Part shown: in pieces, positions 36,558 to 47,299 of the stretch
Numbering within the stretch: the stretch's first letter is position 1
Layout: each line of letters begins with the position of its first letter
Assembly: GCF_900104725.1 (NCBI RefSeq)
Contig: NZ_LT629758.1
Span: 9,831,001-9,895,000 of the forward strand
Reading direction: 5' to 3'
From: Actinoplanes derwentensis
GTDB lineage: Bacteria > Actinomycetota > Actinomycetes > Mycobacteriales > Micromonosporaceae
Length of the DNA stretch: 64,000 nt
The notes under the pieces: generated by a model
The model's database searches: none
What the model saw: only the letters and a program-made list of their open reading frames with translations
Told to the model about the DNA's origin: nothing
Made by a program: the position numbers and the translations under genes

Positions 36558-39500
36558 GTGGCACCGAAAAGACATCGACTGAGGCTGGGCGCCGCATTGC
36601 TCAGCCTGTTCCTCCCACTGATAGCGGTCCCGGCTGCGGCCGCCCCGAAGGTTCCCGGCGATGCCGTCGTCGCGAGCTGGGGCTCCGACCAGCCCACCGG
36701 CGGCGAACAGTTCTACTTCGTGCTGCCGGACCGGTTCGCCAACGGGAATCCGGGCAACGACAAGGGCGGTCTCTCCGGCGACCGGCTGTCCACCGGCCTC
36801 GACCCCACCGACAAGGGCTTCTATCACGGTGGCGACCTCCAGGGCGTGATCGACCGCCTGGACTACATCCAGGGTCTGGGCACCACCGCGATCTGGCTCG
36901 CCCCGGTCTTCAAGAACCGTCCCGTGCAGGGCACCGGCGCCGACGTGTCGGCCGGTTACCACGGGTACTGGATCACCGACTTCACCCAGGTGGACCCGCA
37001 CTTCGGCACCAACGCCGACCTGAAGAAGCTGGTCGGGCTCGCGCACCGGCGCGGGCTCAAGATCTACCTGGACATCATCGTCAACCACACCGCCGACGTC
37101 ATCAAGTACGCCGAGGACACCTACACCTACGTCGACAAGACGGACTCGCCGTACACCGACACTGACGGGCAGCCGTTCGAGGACCGCAACTACGCCACGG
37201 CGGAGCGGTTCCCGAAGACCGACGCGACCTCGTACCCGTACACACCGGTGTTCGGCAGTGAAAAAGACAAGACGGTCAAGAAGCCCGGGTGGCTCAACGA
37301 CGTGAACATGTACCACAACCGCGGTGACTCCACCTTCGCCGGTGAGAACAGCGAGTACGGCGACTTCTTCGGCCTCGACGACCTCTTCACCGAGCGTCCC
37401 GAGGTGGTCGAGGGCATGACGAAGATCTACGCGGACTGGGTGCGGGACACCGGGATCGACGGCTACCGGCTCGACACCGTCAAACACTCCAACCTGGAGT
37501 TCTGGCAGCAGTGGGCGCCGGCCATCGAGAAGGCGGCGAAACCGGGCTTCTTCATGTTCGGCGAGGTCTACACCGCCGACCAGGAGATCCAATCCGCCTA
37601 CGTACGCCAGGGCCGGCTCCCGGCGACGCTTGACTTCTCGTTCCAGGAGGCGGCTCGCGGTTTCGTCACCGGCGACAGTGGTGCCGAGGCGCTGTCCGAT
37701 CTCTACGCCAAGGACGACCTCTACACCGCCCGCGACACCGGCGCCGACCGTCTGCCGACCTTCCTCGGCAACCACGACATGGGCCGGATCGGCTCGTTCA
37801 TCGCCGCCACGGCGACTGCCGACACCCAGCTCAAGCGGGACCAGCTCGCTCACGAGCTGATGTTCCTGACCCGCGGCCAGCCGGTCGTCTACTCCGGCGA
37901 CGAGCAGGGCTTCACCGGGCCGGGCGGCGACAAGGACGCCCGTCAGGACCTGTTCGCCAGTAGGAGCGCGGACTACCTGGACGACGACCTGATCGGCACC
38001 GACCGCACCCACGCGGTCGACAACTACAACACCGCGCACCCGCTCTACCGGACCATCGCCGACCTCGCGAAGCTACGGAAGGCCCATCCGGCGCTGGTCA
38101 CCGGCGTGCAGACGACCCGGTACGCGGCCGACGGCGTGTTCGCCGCCTCACGGATCGCCCGCGACACCCGGTCGGAGTACGTGGTCGCGGTCAACAACGC
38201 GACCACCGCGAAGACGGTCACCTTCGCCACCTCGTCACCGGGCGCGAGCTTCACCGGCGTCTACGGAGCAACGGGCCGAGCCACCACGGGCTACGACGGC
38301 ACGATCACCATCTCGGTACCGGCGCTGTCGTCGGTCGTCTTCAAAGCCGGCGCGAAAGTACCCGTACCAGCGAGCGGTCCGTCGGTGACCATCAGCAGCC
38401 CACAGCCGGGCGCATCGGTCCCCACCCGCACCGAGATCGTCGCCGGCGTCACCGGTGACCCGCTGACCACGGTCACCTTCGCCGCTCAGGTCGGCGACGG
38501 CGCGTGGAAGCTGCTCGGCACCGCCGACCGGGCACCCTACCGGATCTACCACGACCTGACCGGGCTCGCCGGGAACACTCCGGTGCGGTACAAGGCGGTG
38601 GCCCGGGACGGTAAGGGACGGCTCGGGTCGTCGACCGTGACCATCGGGGTCGGCACCCCGGCGGCCACCTCCACCGCCGGTTACGCGGTCGTGCACTACC
38701 AGCGCCCGGCCGGCGGATACGACGACCAGAACCTCTACGTGTGGGGTGACGTCGACGCGTCGATGACCACCACCTGGCCGGACGGGCAGCCGTTCACCGG
38801 CGAGGACTCCTACGGGCGCTTCGCCTACGTCAAACTCGGACCGGGCGCTAGGTCCGTCGGATTCATCGTGGTCAGCGACGGCGGGATCAAGGACACCGAC
38901 GCTGATCGTACGATCGACGTGGCGTCGAACCCGGAGATCTGGATCAAGCAGGGAGATACCGCGGTCTACCCGACACGGCAGGCGGCCACCGGGCAACCTG
39001 ATCCTGTGCAGGACGAGTCCACCGCGATCATCCACTGGAAACGGGCCGATGGGAACTACGACGGCTGGGGCCTGCACGTCTGGTCCGGCGCGGCGAACCC
39101 GACCGACTGGTCCAGCCCACTGCTCCCGGCCCGGATCGACGCGTACGGCGCGGTGTTCGAGGTGCCGCTCGCGGCCGGCGCGCCCTCACTCAGCTACATC
39201 CTGCACAACGGGGACGCCAAGGATCTGCCGACCGACCAGTCCCTCGACTTCGCCAAGGCCGGCCGGGAGGTCTGGCTGCTCGCCGGTTCGGAGACCCGGC
39301 TCTTGCCGCTGGTCAAGACCGCCGGAGGAGGCGGCGTCGTGGACGTGACGAAGTCCGCCGCGGTGTGGATCGACCGGGGGACCATCGCCTGGAGGACCGG
39401 GACCGGCAGCACCCTGGAACCGGTCGGCGCGGGCACCGACGGCAGGGTCTACCAGCTCGCGTACGCTCCGTCCGGTGGGATCGGGACCGCCGCCGGCGAA

Positions 39501-41978
39501 CTGACCGGCACCTACAAGACGATCGCCTTGACGGCACGGCGTACCGGGCTGACCGAGGCACAGCGGGAGAGATTCCCGCACCTCTGGCAGTACGGGTCGT
39601 TCAAGCTCGACAGGTCCGCCATCACCGACATCCTGCGTGGTCAGGTAGTGGTCACCGAGCGGGACGCGACCGGAAAGCTGCTGTCCGCCACCGGGGTCCA
39701 GCTCGCCGGAGTCCTCGACGACGTCTACCGGAGTGCCGCCGCCGCTAGCCTCGGCCCGGTCGTCGACGGCCGGCAAGCCAGCGTCGCGGTCTGGGCGCCG
39801 ACCGCCCGCAGCGTCCAGCTGGAGGTCTACGCCGACGCCGCCGCGGCCACTGCGCCGGCCCTGGTCGAGTTGAGCCGGGACACCCGCACCGGCGTCTGGT
39901 CCGGCCGTGGTGACTGGGCCGGAAAGTTCTACAAGTTCCGGGTGACCGCGTGGCAGCCGGCCACCCAGCGGATCGTCACGGCGTCGGTGACCGACCCGTA
40001 CTCGGTCGCGCTCGCCACCGACTCCACCCGCAGCCGGTTCGTCAGCCTGTCCGACCCCGCGCTCACCCCGGCCGGATGGAACGGTCTGACCAAACCGGCC
40101 GCCGTCCCGGCCGCGAAGATCCAGATCTCCGAACTGTCGGTACGCGACTTCTCCATCGCCGACTCCACCGTGGCACCCGGCAAACGGGGCACGTTCAGCG
40201 CCTTCACCGTGGACTCGGCCGGCACCCGGCACCTGAAGAGCCTGGCCGGCGCCGGTCTCACCCACCTGCACCTGCTTCCGGCGTTCGACTTCGCCACCAT
40301 CCCGGAGAACCGCGCCGACCAGCGGCAACCCGCCTGTGACCTGGCGTCGTTGCCACCCGACTCGCCGGAGCAGCAGGCCTGCGTCGCGGCGGTCGCGGCC
40401 ACCGACGGCTACAACTGGGGTTACGACCCGCTGCACTACACGGTGCCCGAGGGGGGTTACGCCGTGGACCCGGACCAGCGGACCCGCGAATTCCGGGAGA
40501 TGGTCGCCGGAGTCAACAAAGCCGGCCTGCGGGTGGTCATGGACGTCGTCTACAACCACACCGCGGCCGCCGGAACCGACCCCCGGTCGGTACTCGACCA
40601 GATCGTGCCCGGCTACTACCACCGCCTGCTCTCCGACGGGACGGTCGCGAACTCCACCTGCTGCGCCAACACCGCGCCGGAGCACACCATGATGGGCAAG
40701 CTGGTGGTGGACTCCATCGTGACCTGGGCCAAGGCGTACAAGATCGACGGGTTCCGGTTCGACCTGATGGGCCACCACCCGAAGGCGAACATCCTGGCGG
40801 TGCGCGCGGCCCTCGACAAGCTCACCCTCGGCCGGGACGGGGTCGACGGCAAGAGCATTCATGTGTACGGGGAAGGCTGGAACTTCGGGGAGGTCGCCGA
40901 CGACGCCCGCTTCGTGCAGGCCACCCAGCTCAACATGGGCGGCACCGGGATCGGCACGTTCAACGACCGGCTCCGGGACGCCGTGCGGGGCGGCGGTCCC
41001 TTCGACGACAACCCGCGGGTGCAGGGCTTCGCGTCCGGGCTCGCCGGAGCACCCAACGGTGACCCGGTCAACGGGACCGAAGCCGAGCGGGCGGCGCGGC
41101 TGCGGCACTACCAGGACCTGATCAAAGTCGGGCTCACCGGCAACCTGGCCGACTACTCGTTCACCAGTGCGTCGGGGGCCGTCGTCAAGGGTTCCGAGGT
41201 CGACTACAACGGCCAGCCCGCCGGGTACACGGCCGACCCGGGGGACGTGATCACCTACGTGGACGCGCACGACAACGAGATCCTGTTCGACTCACTGGCG
41301 TACAAACTTCCGCAGGCCACCATGGCCGCCGACCGGGCTCGCGCGCAGTCGGTGGCGCTCGCCACCACGGTCCTCGGGCAGGGCCCCGGCTTCGTCACCA
41401 CCGGCAGCGAACGGCTTCGGTCGAAGTCGCTGGACCGCAACTCCTACGACTCGGGCGACTGGTTCAACCAGATCACCTGGGACTGCGTTCAGGGCAACGG
41501 ATTCGGTCGCGGGCTGCCGCCCAAGGCGGACAACGAGGCGAAGTACGAGTACGCCAGGCCGCTGCTCGCCGACCCGGCTCTGGTGCCGGACTGCGCGGCG
41601 ATCAACCTGACCGACTCGCTCTACCGGGAGCTGCTGCGGATCCGGAAGTCGACTCCGGCGTTCGGTCTGGCCACCGGATCCCAGGTGCGCAAGCGGGTGG
41701 GGTTCCCGCTCGCCGGCCCCGGGGAGACCCCCGGCGTGATCACCATGACGATCGACAGCCGCGGTCTCGACCCGCAGTGGAAGTCGATCACGGTCGTCTT
41801 CAACGCCGGTCCGGCGGCGGCTACCCAGACGGTGCCCGCGCTGGCCGGGCAGAAGGTGACCCTGCATCCGATCCAGCAGACCTCCGCCGACCCGGTGACC
41901 CGCTCCGCGTCGTTCACCGCCGCCACCGGGACCCTGACCGTCCCCGGCCGAACCGTCTCGGTGTTCGTACAGAACTGA
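36558..41978 (+). CDS. Secreted bifunctional amylopullulanase (alpha-amylase plus type I pullulanase)
   Basis: 1806 residues from GTG 36558 (GGAAGG at 36545-36550); the frame is open upstream but only this start gives a clean signal peptide, [20 protein letters not shown]. Domain 1 is a GH13 amylase with nucleophile Asp305 ([10 protein letters not shown]), acid/base Glu336 (MFGEVYT) and Asp407 (LGNHDMG). An Ig-like segment follows, then two pullulanase-associated starch-binding domains (about 708-811 and 823-916). Domain 2 is a pullulanase with YNWGYDP (about 1285), [14 protein letters not shown], Asp1402 ([11 protein letters not shown]), Glu1439 ([10 protein letters not shown]) and Asp1572 (VDAHDNE). 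It should cut alpha-1,4 and alpha-1,6 bonds of starch or pullulan outside the cell and feed the adjacent importer. Layout resembles the two-domain amylopullulanases of Bifidobacterium. Confidence 0.93.
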   Translation: MAPKRHRLRLGAALLSLFLPLIAVPAAAAPKVPGDAVVASWGSDQPTGGEQFYFVLPDRFANGNPGNDKGGLSGDRLSTGLDPTDKGFYHGGDLQGVIDRLDYIQGLGTTAIWLAPVFKNRPVQGTGADVSAGYHGYWITDFTQVDPHFGTNADLKKLVGLAHRRGLKIYLDIIVNHTADVIKYAEDTYTYVDKTDSPYTDTDGQPFEDRNYATAERFPKTDATSYPYTPVFGSEKDKTVKKPGWLNDVNMYHNRGDSTFAGENSEYGDFFGLDDLFTERPEVVEGMTKIYADWVRDTGIDGYRLDTVKHSNLEFWQQWAPAIEKAAKPGFFMFGEVYTADQEIQSAYVRQGRLPATLDFSFQEAARGFVTGDSGAEALSDLYAKDDLYTARDTGADRLPTFLGNHDMGRIGSFIAATATADTQLKRDQLAHELMFLTRGQPVVYSGDEQGFTGPGGDKDARQDLFASRSADYLDDDLIGTDRTHAVDNYNTAHPLYRTIADLAKLRKAHPALVTGVQTTRYAADGVFAASRIARDTRSEYVVAVNNATTAKTVTFATSSPGASFTGVYGATGRATTGYDGTITISVPALSSVVFKAGAKVPVPASGPSVTISSPQPGASVPTRTEIVAGVTGDPLTTVTFAAQVGDGAWKLLGTADRAPYRIYHDLTGLAGNTPVRYKAVARDGKGRLGSSTVTIGVGTPAATSTAGYAVVHYQRPAGGYDDQNLYVWGDVDASMTTTWPDGQPFTGEDSYGRFAYVKLGPGARSVGFIVVSDGGIKDTDADRTIDVASNPEIWIKQGDTAVYPTRQAATGQPDPVQDESTAIIHWKRADGNYDGWGLHVWSGAANPTDWSSPLLPARIDAYGAVFEVPLAAGAPSLSYILHNGDAKDLPTDQSLDFAKAGREVWLLAGSETRLLPLVKTAGGGGVVDVTKSAAVWIDRGTIAWRTGTGSTLEPVGAGTDGRVYQLAYAPSGGIGTAAGELTGTYKTIALTARRTGLTEAQRERFPHLWQYGSFKLDRSAITDILRGQVVVTERDATGKLLSATGVQLAGVLDDVYRSAAAASLGPVVDGRQASVAVWAPTARSVQLEVYADAAAATAPALVELSRDTRTGVWSGRGDWAGKFYKFRVTAWQPATQRIVTASVTDPYSVALATDSTRSRFVSLSDPALTPAGWNGLTKPAAVPAAKIQISELSVRDFSIADSTVAPGKRGTFSAFTVDSAGTRHLKSLAGAGLTHLHLLPAFDFATIPENRADQRQPACDLASLPPDSPEQQACVAAVAATDGYNWGYDPLHYTVPEGGYAVDPDQRTREFREMVAGVNKAGLRVVMDVVYNHTAAAGTDPRSVLDQIVPGYYHRLLSDGTVANSTCCANTAPEHTMMGKLVVDSIVTWAKAYKIDGFRFDLMGHHPKANILAVRAALDKLTLGRDGVDGKSIHVYGEGWNFGEVADDARFVQATQLNMGGTGIGTFNDRLRDAVRGGGPFDDNPRVQGFASGLAGAPNGDPVNGTEAERAARLRHYQDLIKVGLTGNLADYSFTSASGAVVKGSEVDYNGQPAGYTADPGDVITYVDAHDNEILFDSLAYKLPQATMAADRARAQSVALATTVLGQGPGFVTTGSERLRSKSLDRNSYDSGDWFNQITWDCVQGNGFGRGLPPKADNEAKYEYARPLLADPALVPDCAAINLTDSLYRELLRIRKSTPAFGLATGSQVRKRVGFPLAGPGETPGVITMTIDSRGLDPQWKSITVVFNAGPAAATQTVPALAGQKVTLHPIQQTSADPVTRSASFTAATGTLTVPGRTVSVFVQN

Positions 41979-42079
41979 CCGGCCCCGGCCGGTCAGGGCC
42001 GGTTCCGGCCGGGCGGTCCCTGACCGGCCCCGGCCGGTGTCGGCTGATCGCCGGGTCCACCGCATTCGGCCCGGCGGTC

Positions 42080-42110
42080 GCGAGGCGGTCCCGGTGCGGG
42101 ACCGCCTCGC
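42080..42110 (+). terminator. Hairpin downstream of the amylopullulanase gene
   Basis: Perfect 13-bp stem GCGAGGCGGTCCC / GGGACCGCCTCGC with a five-base loop, about 100 bases after the stop. The intervening bases are CCGGCC-rich and self-complementary. No long T-tract. Confidence 0.6.
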
Positions 42111-42260
42111 GTCGTCACTACGGGACCGTTCTGTGGGGCGTACAAGATCGGCGGTTTTTGGGAAGTGCCTCGACCGGTGACCTCAGGGAGCCGTCCGGGC
42201 CGCCGATCAGGACGGTCCGAGCGGTGGCCGACGGCCGCCCGAACCCGGAGGTGCCCACTG

Positions 42261-42488
42261 GTGGACCCGATGCTGCTGCTCCTGCGTGAACAGATGTCCC
42301 GCAAACTGGCGGAGGTGGCCGGCGCGATGTCGGCGACCATGGAGGTGCTCAGCGCCACCCGGACGATCGCCGGTGACGTCCGCGGCACCGAGTCGCTGCG
42401 GGCCGCCATCGAGGAACTCGGCACCACCCGCGACCAGCTGCTCAACCAGGCCCGCGCCTTGGACGCCTTCGCACCCACCCGAGCCTGA
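42261..42488 (+). CDS. Small uncharacterised helical protein
   Basis: 75 residues from GTG 42261, with CGGAGGT at 42246-42252. The sequence (VDPMLLLLREQMSRKLAEVA, then AMSATMEVLSATRTIAGDV, and an ELGTTRDQLLNQARALDAF helix) is amphipathic and probably forms two or three helices or a short coiled coil. No signal peptide. Family not recognised. It is flanked by a terminator hairpin upstream and palindromic element C downstream, so it looks like a single-gene unit. Confidence 0.55.
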   Translation: MDPMLLLLREQMSRKLAEVAGAMSATMEVLSATRTIAGDVRGTESLRAAIEELGTTRDQLLNQARALDAFAPTRA

Positions 42489-42544
42489 ACCCCGGGCCAC
42501 CCGAGCCCAGGTCCGTTTCACGGTCACGGCGCGATCGCCCAATT

Positions 42545-42587
42545 GCGTGGTGAGTCGGGGTGCGAATCGTACCCCGACTCACCACGC
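42545..42587. repeat. 43-nt palindromic element, copy C
   Basis: Perfect 17-bp arms GCGTGGTGAGTCGGGGT (42545-42561) and their complement (42571-42587) around a nine-base loop GCGAATCGT. It sits between convergent genes and aligns without gaps with copies A, B and D. It is the most symmetric copy and could serve as a bidirectional terminator. Confidence 0.92.
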
Positions 42588-42623
42588 GACCCGGACGACG
42601 AACGTCTCCGGATCCGCCGAGCC

Positions 42624-43700
42624 TTACCCCTCGTTGATCTCGTCGATCTCCTCGTGGAACGACGCCCAGTCCAGGCCCAGTTTCCGGAGCCGGCGCAGCG
42701 ACGAACGGCTCCGGGTGCCGACGTAGACCTCGAACCAGTCCGCGTCGTCCTCGCCGACCAGCGCGATCGTGTCCGGCCCGGCATAGATCCGGGAACGTGC
42801 CGACGGCCAGCGCAACGGCCGCAACGGCACCCGCCGCAACGGGGCGACGATCCGCCGGGCCTGCGCCCGGTCCACGAACGCCATCCCACCGGCCGCGGGC
42901 CCGTCCATCGCGGCGGCGGCCAGAACCGAGAGCAGCAGGTACCGGCCCAGCCGCTCCCGCTCCCGCAACGGCCGGTCACTGAGACCGTGGTAGTAGACGG
43001 CCGGATCATCCACCCCGGCGTCCATCAGCAGCTCGAACGTCCCGTCCCCGGCCTCGCCGAACACCAGGGTCCCCTCGGGGCCGCCCGGCACCGGCTCCGG
43101 GTAGATCCGCAGCGAGCCGCTCTCCGCGCGCCCGGCGACCGCCCGCTGGAACACCCGCAACGCCTCCGGCAGCCGGTCCGTGACCTCGGCCGGCGCGGTG
43201 GGCGGCGCGTCCCACCAGTCGGCGGCGAACCGTTCCATGGCAGCCAGCGGATCGTCCGGCAACAGGTCCAGCCAGTCAGCACCCGGTTCGCCGATCTCGG
43301 TCAGGCCCAGCAGATGCTCCGGCAGCGGCGTGTCCAGGCGCAGGTCCAGCCGTTGCAGGACACCACGGCGGCGGGCGGGTTCGGTGACCCGGGCGGTGCC
43401 CAGAGTCAGACAGCCGTCCGGCAGCCGGGCGAAGACGTGCAACGGCGGACCGTCCCCGCCGGTCAGACGGCCCTCGATGAGACGCGGAAACGGCCCGGAG
43501 ACGGTCAGATCCTCCGCGTTGCGCACCCCGGTCGCGATCATGACGGTGCCGTCCGGCCCCGCGGCGAACACCGCGTCCGCGGTCTCGTGAACCCGCGCGC
43601 CGGGCCCGGCGACAGCGAGGGCCCCGGGCTCGGCGACGACGTCCCAGAGGCGGATCTCCACCAGGTCACGGTAGTTGCCACCCGCCACCGTCCGGTGCAC
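42624..43700 (-). CDS. Uncharacterised 358-residue protein
   Basis: Start placed at GTG 43700 because GGGGGAGG lies nine bases upstream and the longer frame would run through the promoter and start of the divergent esterase gene. The product starts VHRTVAGGNYRDLVEIRLWD. No signal peptide or membrane helix. Segments include PDGTVMIATGVRNAEDLTVS, TPLPEHLLGLTEIGEPGADW, LPEALRVFQRAVAG and a C-terminal DADWFEVYVGTRSRSSLRRL. Family and function unknown. An upstream in-frame start cannot be excluded. Confidence 0.65.
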   Translation of the reverse strand: MHRTVAGGNYRDLVEIRLWDVVAEPGALAVAGPGARVHETADAVFAAGPDGTVMIATGVRNAEDLTVSGPFPRLIEGRLTGGDGPPLHVFARLPDGCLTLGTARVTEPARRRGVLQRLDLRLDTPLPEHLLGLTEIGEPGADWLDLLPDDPLAAMERFAADWWDAPPTAPAEVTDRLPEALRVFQRAVAGRAESGSLRIYPEPVPGGPEGTLVFGEAGDGTFELLMDAGVDDPAVYYHGLSDRPLRERERLGRYLLLSVLAAAAMDGPAAGGMAFVDRAQARRIVAPLRRVPLRPLRWPSARSRIYAGPDTIALVGEDDADWFEVYVGTRSRSSLRRLRKLGLDWASFHEEIDEINEG

Positions 43701-43803
43701 GCGGGTGGCCTCCCCCTCGGCGGCCACCCGCGTGCCCGCACCCCGACGGTATCCGGTGGCGGCACGTGTTCCGATCGTTGACGGGCTGGGCGAGGATGCC
43801 CTC

Positions 43804-44715
43804 ATGTTCCGGCTCACGTTTCTGATCCTGCCGCTGCTTCTGGTGCTCGCGGGCTGCACCGAGCCGTCCGCCACCGGCTTCGTGACGGGTGCGTCCGACC
43901 ATGCCCTCGGCGAGCGGACCTTCCGGGTCTACCGGCCGTCGTCGTTGCCGGCCGGGCAACGGGTGCCGTTGGTGCTGGTCCTGCACGGGGGCGCCGGTTC
44001 CGGGGCGCAGGCCGAGAAGGCGTACGGGTGGGACACCACCGCCGACGGCAACGGTTTTGTGGTCGCGTACCCGGACGGGGTGGGCCGCTCGTGGAACGCG
44101 GGTCCCGGCTGCTGCGGCCGGGCCGCCCGGGACGGTGCCGACGACGTCGGCTTCCTGGAGGACGTGGTGGAGGCCGTCTCCGGAGGTGTCCCGATCGACC
44201 CGGCCCGGGTCTTCGTCACCGGCATGTCCAACGGCGCGATGATGACCTACCGGCTGGCCTGTGAGAGCACCCTGTTCCGGGCGGTCGCCCCGGTCGCCGG
44301 CACACTGATCGGCGACTGCCCGGCTCCGGCGCCCGTCTCGCTGCTGCACATCCACGGCACCGCCGATCGGAGCGTTCCCTGGGCCGGTGGCCCCGGCCGG
44401 CAGGACAACGGCGGCACCGGCCGGGTTCCGGTCCGGATCGACGGACCGCCGATCACCGAGGTGACCGATGCCTGGCGCCGCCGGGCCGGATGCGCCGCCT
44501 TCACCGAGCAGACCGCCGATCCGGTGACCAGGCGGACCGCCACCTGTCCCGGCGGCCGGACCGTCGAGTTGATCAGCGTCACCGGTGCTGGTCACCAATG
44601 GCCGGGCGCCGTCCCGGAGAGCCGGGCGGTGACGGGGATCCTCTCGCTGGACCCGCCGTCCGGCGCCCTCGACGCCACCGCGACGATCTGGAGCTTCTTC
44701 GCCGGCAGCCGGTGA
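43804..44715 (+). CDS. Secreted lipoprotein esterase, PHB depolymerase/LpqC family
   Basis: 303 residues from ATG 43804. A lipoprotein signal ends at LLLVLAGC, so it is anchored outside the membrane. The alpha/beta-hydrolase fold carries VLVLHGGAGSG (oxyanion loop), the nucleophile Ser in VFVTGMSNGAMMTYRLAC, the acid in HIHGTADRSVPW and the catalytic His in TGAGHQWPG. This family includes polyhydroxybutyrate depolymerases and feruloyl/acetylxylan-type esterases; the substrate cannot be decided. Confidence 0.85.
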   Translation: MFRLTFLILPLLLVLAGCTEPSATGFVTGASDHALGERTFRVYRPSSLPAGQRVPLVLVLHGGAGSGAQAEKAYGWDTTADGNGFVVAYPDGVGRSWNAGPGCCGRAARDGADDVGFLEDVVEAVSGGVPIDPARVFVTGMSNGAMMTYRLACESTLFRAVAPVAGTLIGDCPAPAPVSLLHIHGTADRSVPWAGGPGRQDNGGTGRVPVRIDGPPITEVTDAWRRRAGCAAFTEQTADPVTRRTATCPGGRTVELISVTGAGHQWPGAVPESRAVTGILSLDPPSGALDATATIWSFFAGSR

Positions 44716-44739
44716 CGCCGTCGTCAGTGACGCCGGCGG

Positions 44740-45258
44740 TCAGTGATCGTCGTGGTCGGTGGCGCGGGCCGCGCACAGGAAGGTGCCGCCGACCGCGAAA
44801 GCGCCCAGCACGGCCAGCGAGATCTGAGTCTCGTGGTCGATCTGCCGTTCGTAGACAGCGCGGCCGACGATCGTCTCCCGGCCGCGGTCCATCAGCACGT
44901 AGGTTCCGCCGCGTTCCAGCGGGCTTCCGTTCAGCGCGGCGAACGCCAGCACCAGAGCCAGCCAGAATCCGGCGAAGATCAGGGCCGCCGCGATCGCCGC
45001 CCACACCGGCACGTGCGGCGGTACCCAGGAGGCGAGGCTCCAGAGGCGGCGGGGCTGCTGGGTGCGGTAGCCGCGGCGGTTGGCGAGGATGCCGGCCGCG
45101 AAACCGGGCACCGTCAGGATCGCGGCGAACCCCACCGCGAGCTGGGTGATCACCGGCCGCACCTCGAACGCCAGGGTCCCGATCAGGACCGCACACCACA
45201 GCACGCCGACCCCGGACACCAGGCTCAGCCAGGACAGACCGCGTCTCGTGAACATCAC
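44740..45258 (-). CDS. Four-helix membrane protein of unknown function
   Basis: 172 residues from GTG 45258 or ATG 45255. Hydrophobic segments near SLVSGVGVLWCAVLIGTLAF, LAVGFAAILTVPGFAAGILA, VWAAIAAALIFAGFWLALVL and ISLAVLGAFAVGGTFLCAA suggest four transmembrane helices, with an ~35-residue outer or inner loop before the last. No enzymatic motif. TAGCCT lies five bases before the GTG with no Shine-Dalgarno, so a leaderless mRNA is possible. Confidence 0.6.
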   Translation of the reverse strand: MMFTRRGLSWLSLVSGVGVLWCAVLIGTLAFEVRPVITQLAVGFAAILTVPGFAAGILANRRGYRTQQPRRLWSLASWVPPHVPVWAAIAAALIFAGFWLALVLAFAALNGSPLERGGTYVLMDRGRETIVGRAVYERQIDHETQISLAVLGAFAVGGTFLCAARATDHDDH

Positions 45259-45346
45259 CGCCGAGGCTAGTGCCCGTTCGCGCCCACGGGGTTATTTCAC
45301 CACAAAACGCCGGGTGGAAACGCCTGCGGCACCCGCCGTGCGTTTC

Positions 45347-45352
45347 TAGAGT
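45347..45352 (+). promoter_or_regulatory. Leaderless-type -10 box of the ricin-domain gene
   Basis: TAGAGT ends six bases before the ATG at 45359. GAGG is present but only two bases from the ATG, too close to serve as a Shine-Dalgarno. Confidence 0.5.
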
Positions 45353-45358
45353 GAGGCG

Positions 45359-45826
45359 ATGCGTGTAGTCCTGCCGTCTCTGACCGCCGTCGTCGCGCTC
45401 TCCCTGCTGCCCGCTCCGGCGGCCGCGGTGCCCGCCCCGCCGCCACTGCATCAGGGCTGGATCGTCACCCAGCAGACCCCGTACCGCTGCCTGACCGGCG
45501 GCGCGGCCGGCACGTCACTGTTCACCAGCGTGTGCGACCGGGCGAACAAGGCCCAGGACTTCTACCAGACCAGCGACGGCCACTTCACCCAGGGCGAGAA
45601 CTGTGTCGAGCCGAAGACCACCGCCAAGGGGGTGAAGGTGAAGGTGGTGCCGTGCACGTACCAGGCCGACCAGAAGTGGTGGTTCACCACGGCACTGCAG
45701 GCCGGCGACCAGTGGGGCCCCTGCCTGACCGAGACCCCGCTCGACTCGGCAGGTCACGGCCGGATCCGTCTGCAGGACTGCACGGGCGCCGTCGACCAGC
45801 AGTGGCGTTCCTTGAACCCCTGGTGA
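45359..45826 (+). CDS. Secreted ricin-type beta-trefoil lectin-like protein
   Basis: 155 residues from ATG 45359. A signal peptide (VVLPSLTAVVALSLLPAPAAA) is followed by one beta-trefoil-like domain with ricin B features: YRCLTGGAAGTSLFTSVCD, NCVEPKTTAKGVKVKVVPC, and repeated terminal QxW (DQKWWF, DQQWRSL). Paired Cys residues fit disulfides. Such domains bind galactosides or polysaccharides; no catalytic domain is attached. Confidence 0.72.
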   Translation: MRVVLPSLTAVVALSLLPAPAAAVPAPPPLHQGWIVTQQTPYRCLTGGAAGTSLFTSVCDRANKAQDFYQTSDGHFTQGENCVEPKTTAKGVKVKVVPCTYQADQKWWFTTALQAGDQWGPCLTETPLDSAGHGRIRLQDCTGAVDQQWRSLNPW

Positions 45827-45827
45827 G

Positions 45828-46421
45828 TCAGTGAGCGGCCGGCCGGCGTCGCGGAGTGTGCCGCCGGTAGGTGCTGACCGTCGGGTCCCCGGTGATCCAG
45901 AACCGCCACGGCACGTCGTGCGCCGAGGTCACCCCGACCCGTGGCCCGGCCGAGACCGGCCCCACCGGAGCGTCCGGTGGGGTCAGCGTGGCCGGTCCGC
46001 CGCCGGACAACGGGGTGTTGTCGGCGGCCCGGTCCAGGCCGAGGACCAGTGTGAGCTTGCCGGGACCATCGGCCAGAGCGGCGGCGGTACGGGCGGTCGG
46101 CCGCCGTTGCCGGGCGAGTCCGGCGCCGTCGACCACCTCGCCGGCCCGCAGCAGCACGGCGGCGGCCGTCCCGTTCTCGCCGCAGACCACGTTGGCGCAG
46201 AAGTACATCCCGTAGATCTGGTAGACGTAAAGCTGCCCGGCCGGGCCGAACATCACCGCGTTCCGGCTGGTCAACCCGCGGTGCGCGTGGCTGGCCGGGT
46301 CCTCGCCGAGGCCGCCGTACGCCTCCGTCTCGGTCAGGCGCACGGTCACCCCGTTCGCGGTGAGCCGCCAGCCGAGCAGCCGGCGGGCCACCTCGTCGAC
46401 CGGCTCGCTGTCGAGCATCAC
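45828..46421 (-). CDS. mpg: 3-methyladenine DNA glycosylase (AAG/Mpg family)
   Basis: 197 residues from GTG 46421 (or ATG 46418), overlapping the dioxygenase stop. It excises alkylated and deaminated purines. Family motifs: ARRLLGWRL, VRLTETEAYGG (with the active-site Glu), ASHAHRGLTSRNAVMFG, LYVYQIYGMYFCANVVC and AVLLRAGEVV. Third gene of the marR-dioxygenase-mpg operon; a repair enzyme beside an aromatic/quinone-type detoxification pair is unusual and may reflect response to reactive electrophiles. Confidence 0.93.
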   Translation of the reverse strand: MMLDSEPVDEVARRLLGWRLTANGVTVRLTETEAYGGLGEDPASHAHRGLTSRNAVMFGPAGQLYVYQIYGMYFCANVVCGENGTAAAVLLRAGEVVDGAGLARQRRPTARTAAALADGPGKLTLVLGLDRAADNTPLSGGGPATLTPPDAPVGPVSAGPRVGVTSAHDVPWRFWITGDPTVSTYRRHTPRRRPAAH

Positions 46422-47299
46422 GGCAGGGTCTGGAACGACCGCTTGGAGAAGCCCAGCATGTAGCCGTCGATCGCGGTCCGCACCGGGGCGTCCGGCCGGT
46501 CCGCCGCACCGAGGGTGACGAAGAGCGGGGTGAAGTGGTCCGGGGTCGGGTGCGCGTACGGCATGCCCGGCGCCCGGTCCTGGTAGGCGGCCAGTTCGTC
46601 GACGTCACCACGGCCGAGCGCGTCGGCGGCCCAGGCGTCGAAATCGGACGACCAGGACGGCACCGTGCCGCGGGTGACCATCTCGCGGGTCAGGAACGGC
46701 AGGCCGTGCACCATGAACCCGGAGCCGATCACCAGCACCCCTTCGGCACGCAGCCCACGTAGCCGTTCGCCGATCGCGAGCAGCCTGGCCGGGTCCTGGC
46801 TGGGCATGCTGAGTTGCAGCACCGGTACGTCGGCCAGCGGGTACATCGCCATCAGCGGCACCCACGCCCCGTGGTCCAGGCCGCGGCTCGGATGCTGGTG
46901 CACCGGCTCGCTGTCGGGCATCACGGCGGCGACCCGGCGGGCCAGGGCGCCGGCGTCGGGTGTGGCGTACCGCATCTGGTAGTAACGCCGGTGGAAGCCG
47001 CCGAAGTCGTAGACGAGCGGGGTGTGCGCGGCCGGCGCGGACAGCGACAGCGGCGCGCTCTCCCAGTGCGCGGAGACGATCAGAATGCCGGTGGGTTTAG
47101 GCATCGACTGCGCCCAGTCGAAGAGTTCCCGCAGCCAGGGGCCGTCGTCGAAGAGCGGCGGCGCGCCGTGGCTGAGATAGAGCGCGGGCAGCGCGGCATC
47201 ACCGGTCTGCCAGGCGCGTTGCGCTCGAGCGAGGGGCTGGGCGCCGATCAGGAACTGGTCGTACGCCCCCGCGGGAACCGCCGGATTCAGAGTGGTCAT
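46418..47299 (-). CDS. DODA/LigB-type extradiol dioxygenase (YgiD-like)
   Basis: 293 residues from ATG 47299, coupled to marR by ATGA. A class III extradiol ring-opening dioxygenase fold: the metal ligands lie in ALYLSHGAPPLFDD, LIVSAHWESAPLSL and HPSRGLDHGAWVPLM. Ring-cleaving or related oxidations of catechol-like compounds are the family role. The MarR regulator upstream and divergent doxX gene suggest response to catechols, quinones or similar stress. Confidence 0.88.
   Translation of the reverse strand: MTTLNPAVPAGAYDQFLIGAQPLARAQRAWQTGDAALPALYLSHGAPPLFDDGPWLRELFDWAQSMPKPTGILIVSAHWESAPLSLSAPAAHTPLVYDFGGFHRRYYQMRYATPDAGALARRVAAVMPDSEPVHQHPSRGLDHGAWVPLMAMYPLADVPVLQLSMPSQDPARLLAIGERLRGLRAEGVLVIGSGFMVHGLPFLTREMVTRGTVPSWSSDFDAWAADALGRGDVDELAAYQDRAPGMPYAHPTPDHFTPLFVTLGAADRPDAPVRTAIDGYMLGFSKRSFQTLP

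Noticed and set aside
36432..38039. A 535-codon minus-strand open frame across the amylopullulanase promoter
   Set aside because: Val/Gly-rich shadow with no domain; it would run through a well-defined promoter and operator.
39186..41270. A 694-codon minus-strand open frame inside the amylopullulanase gene
   Set aside because: Low-complexity shadow of a gene with all catalytic motifs on the plus strand.
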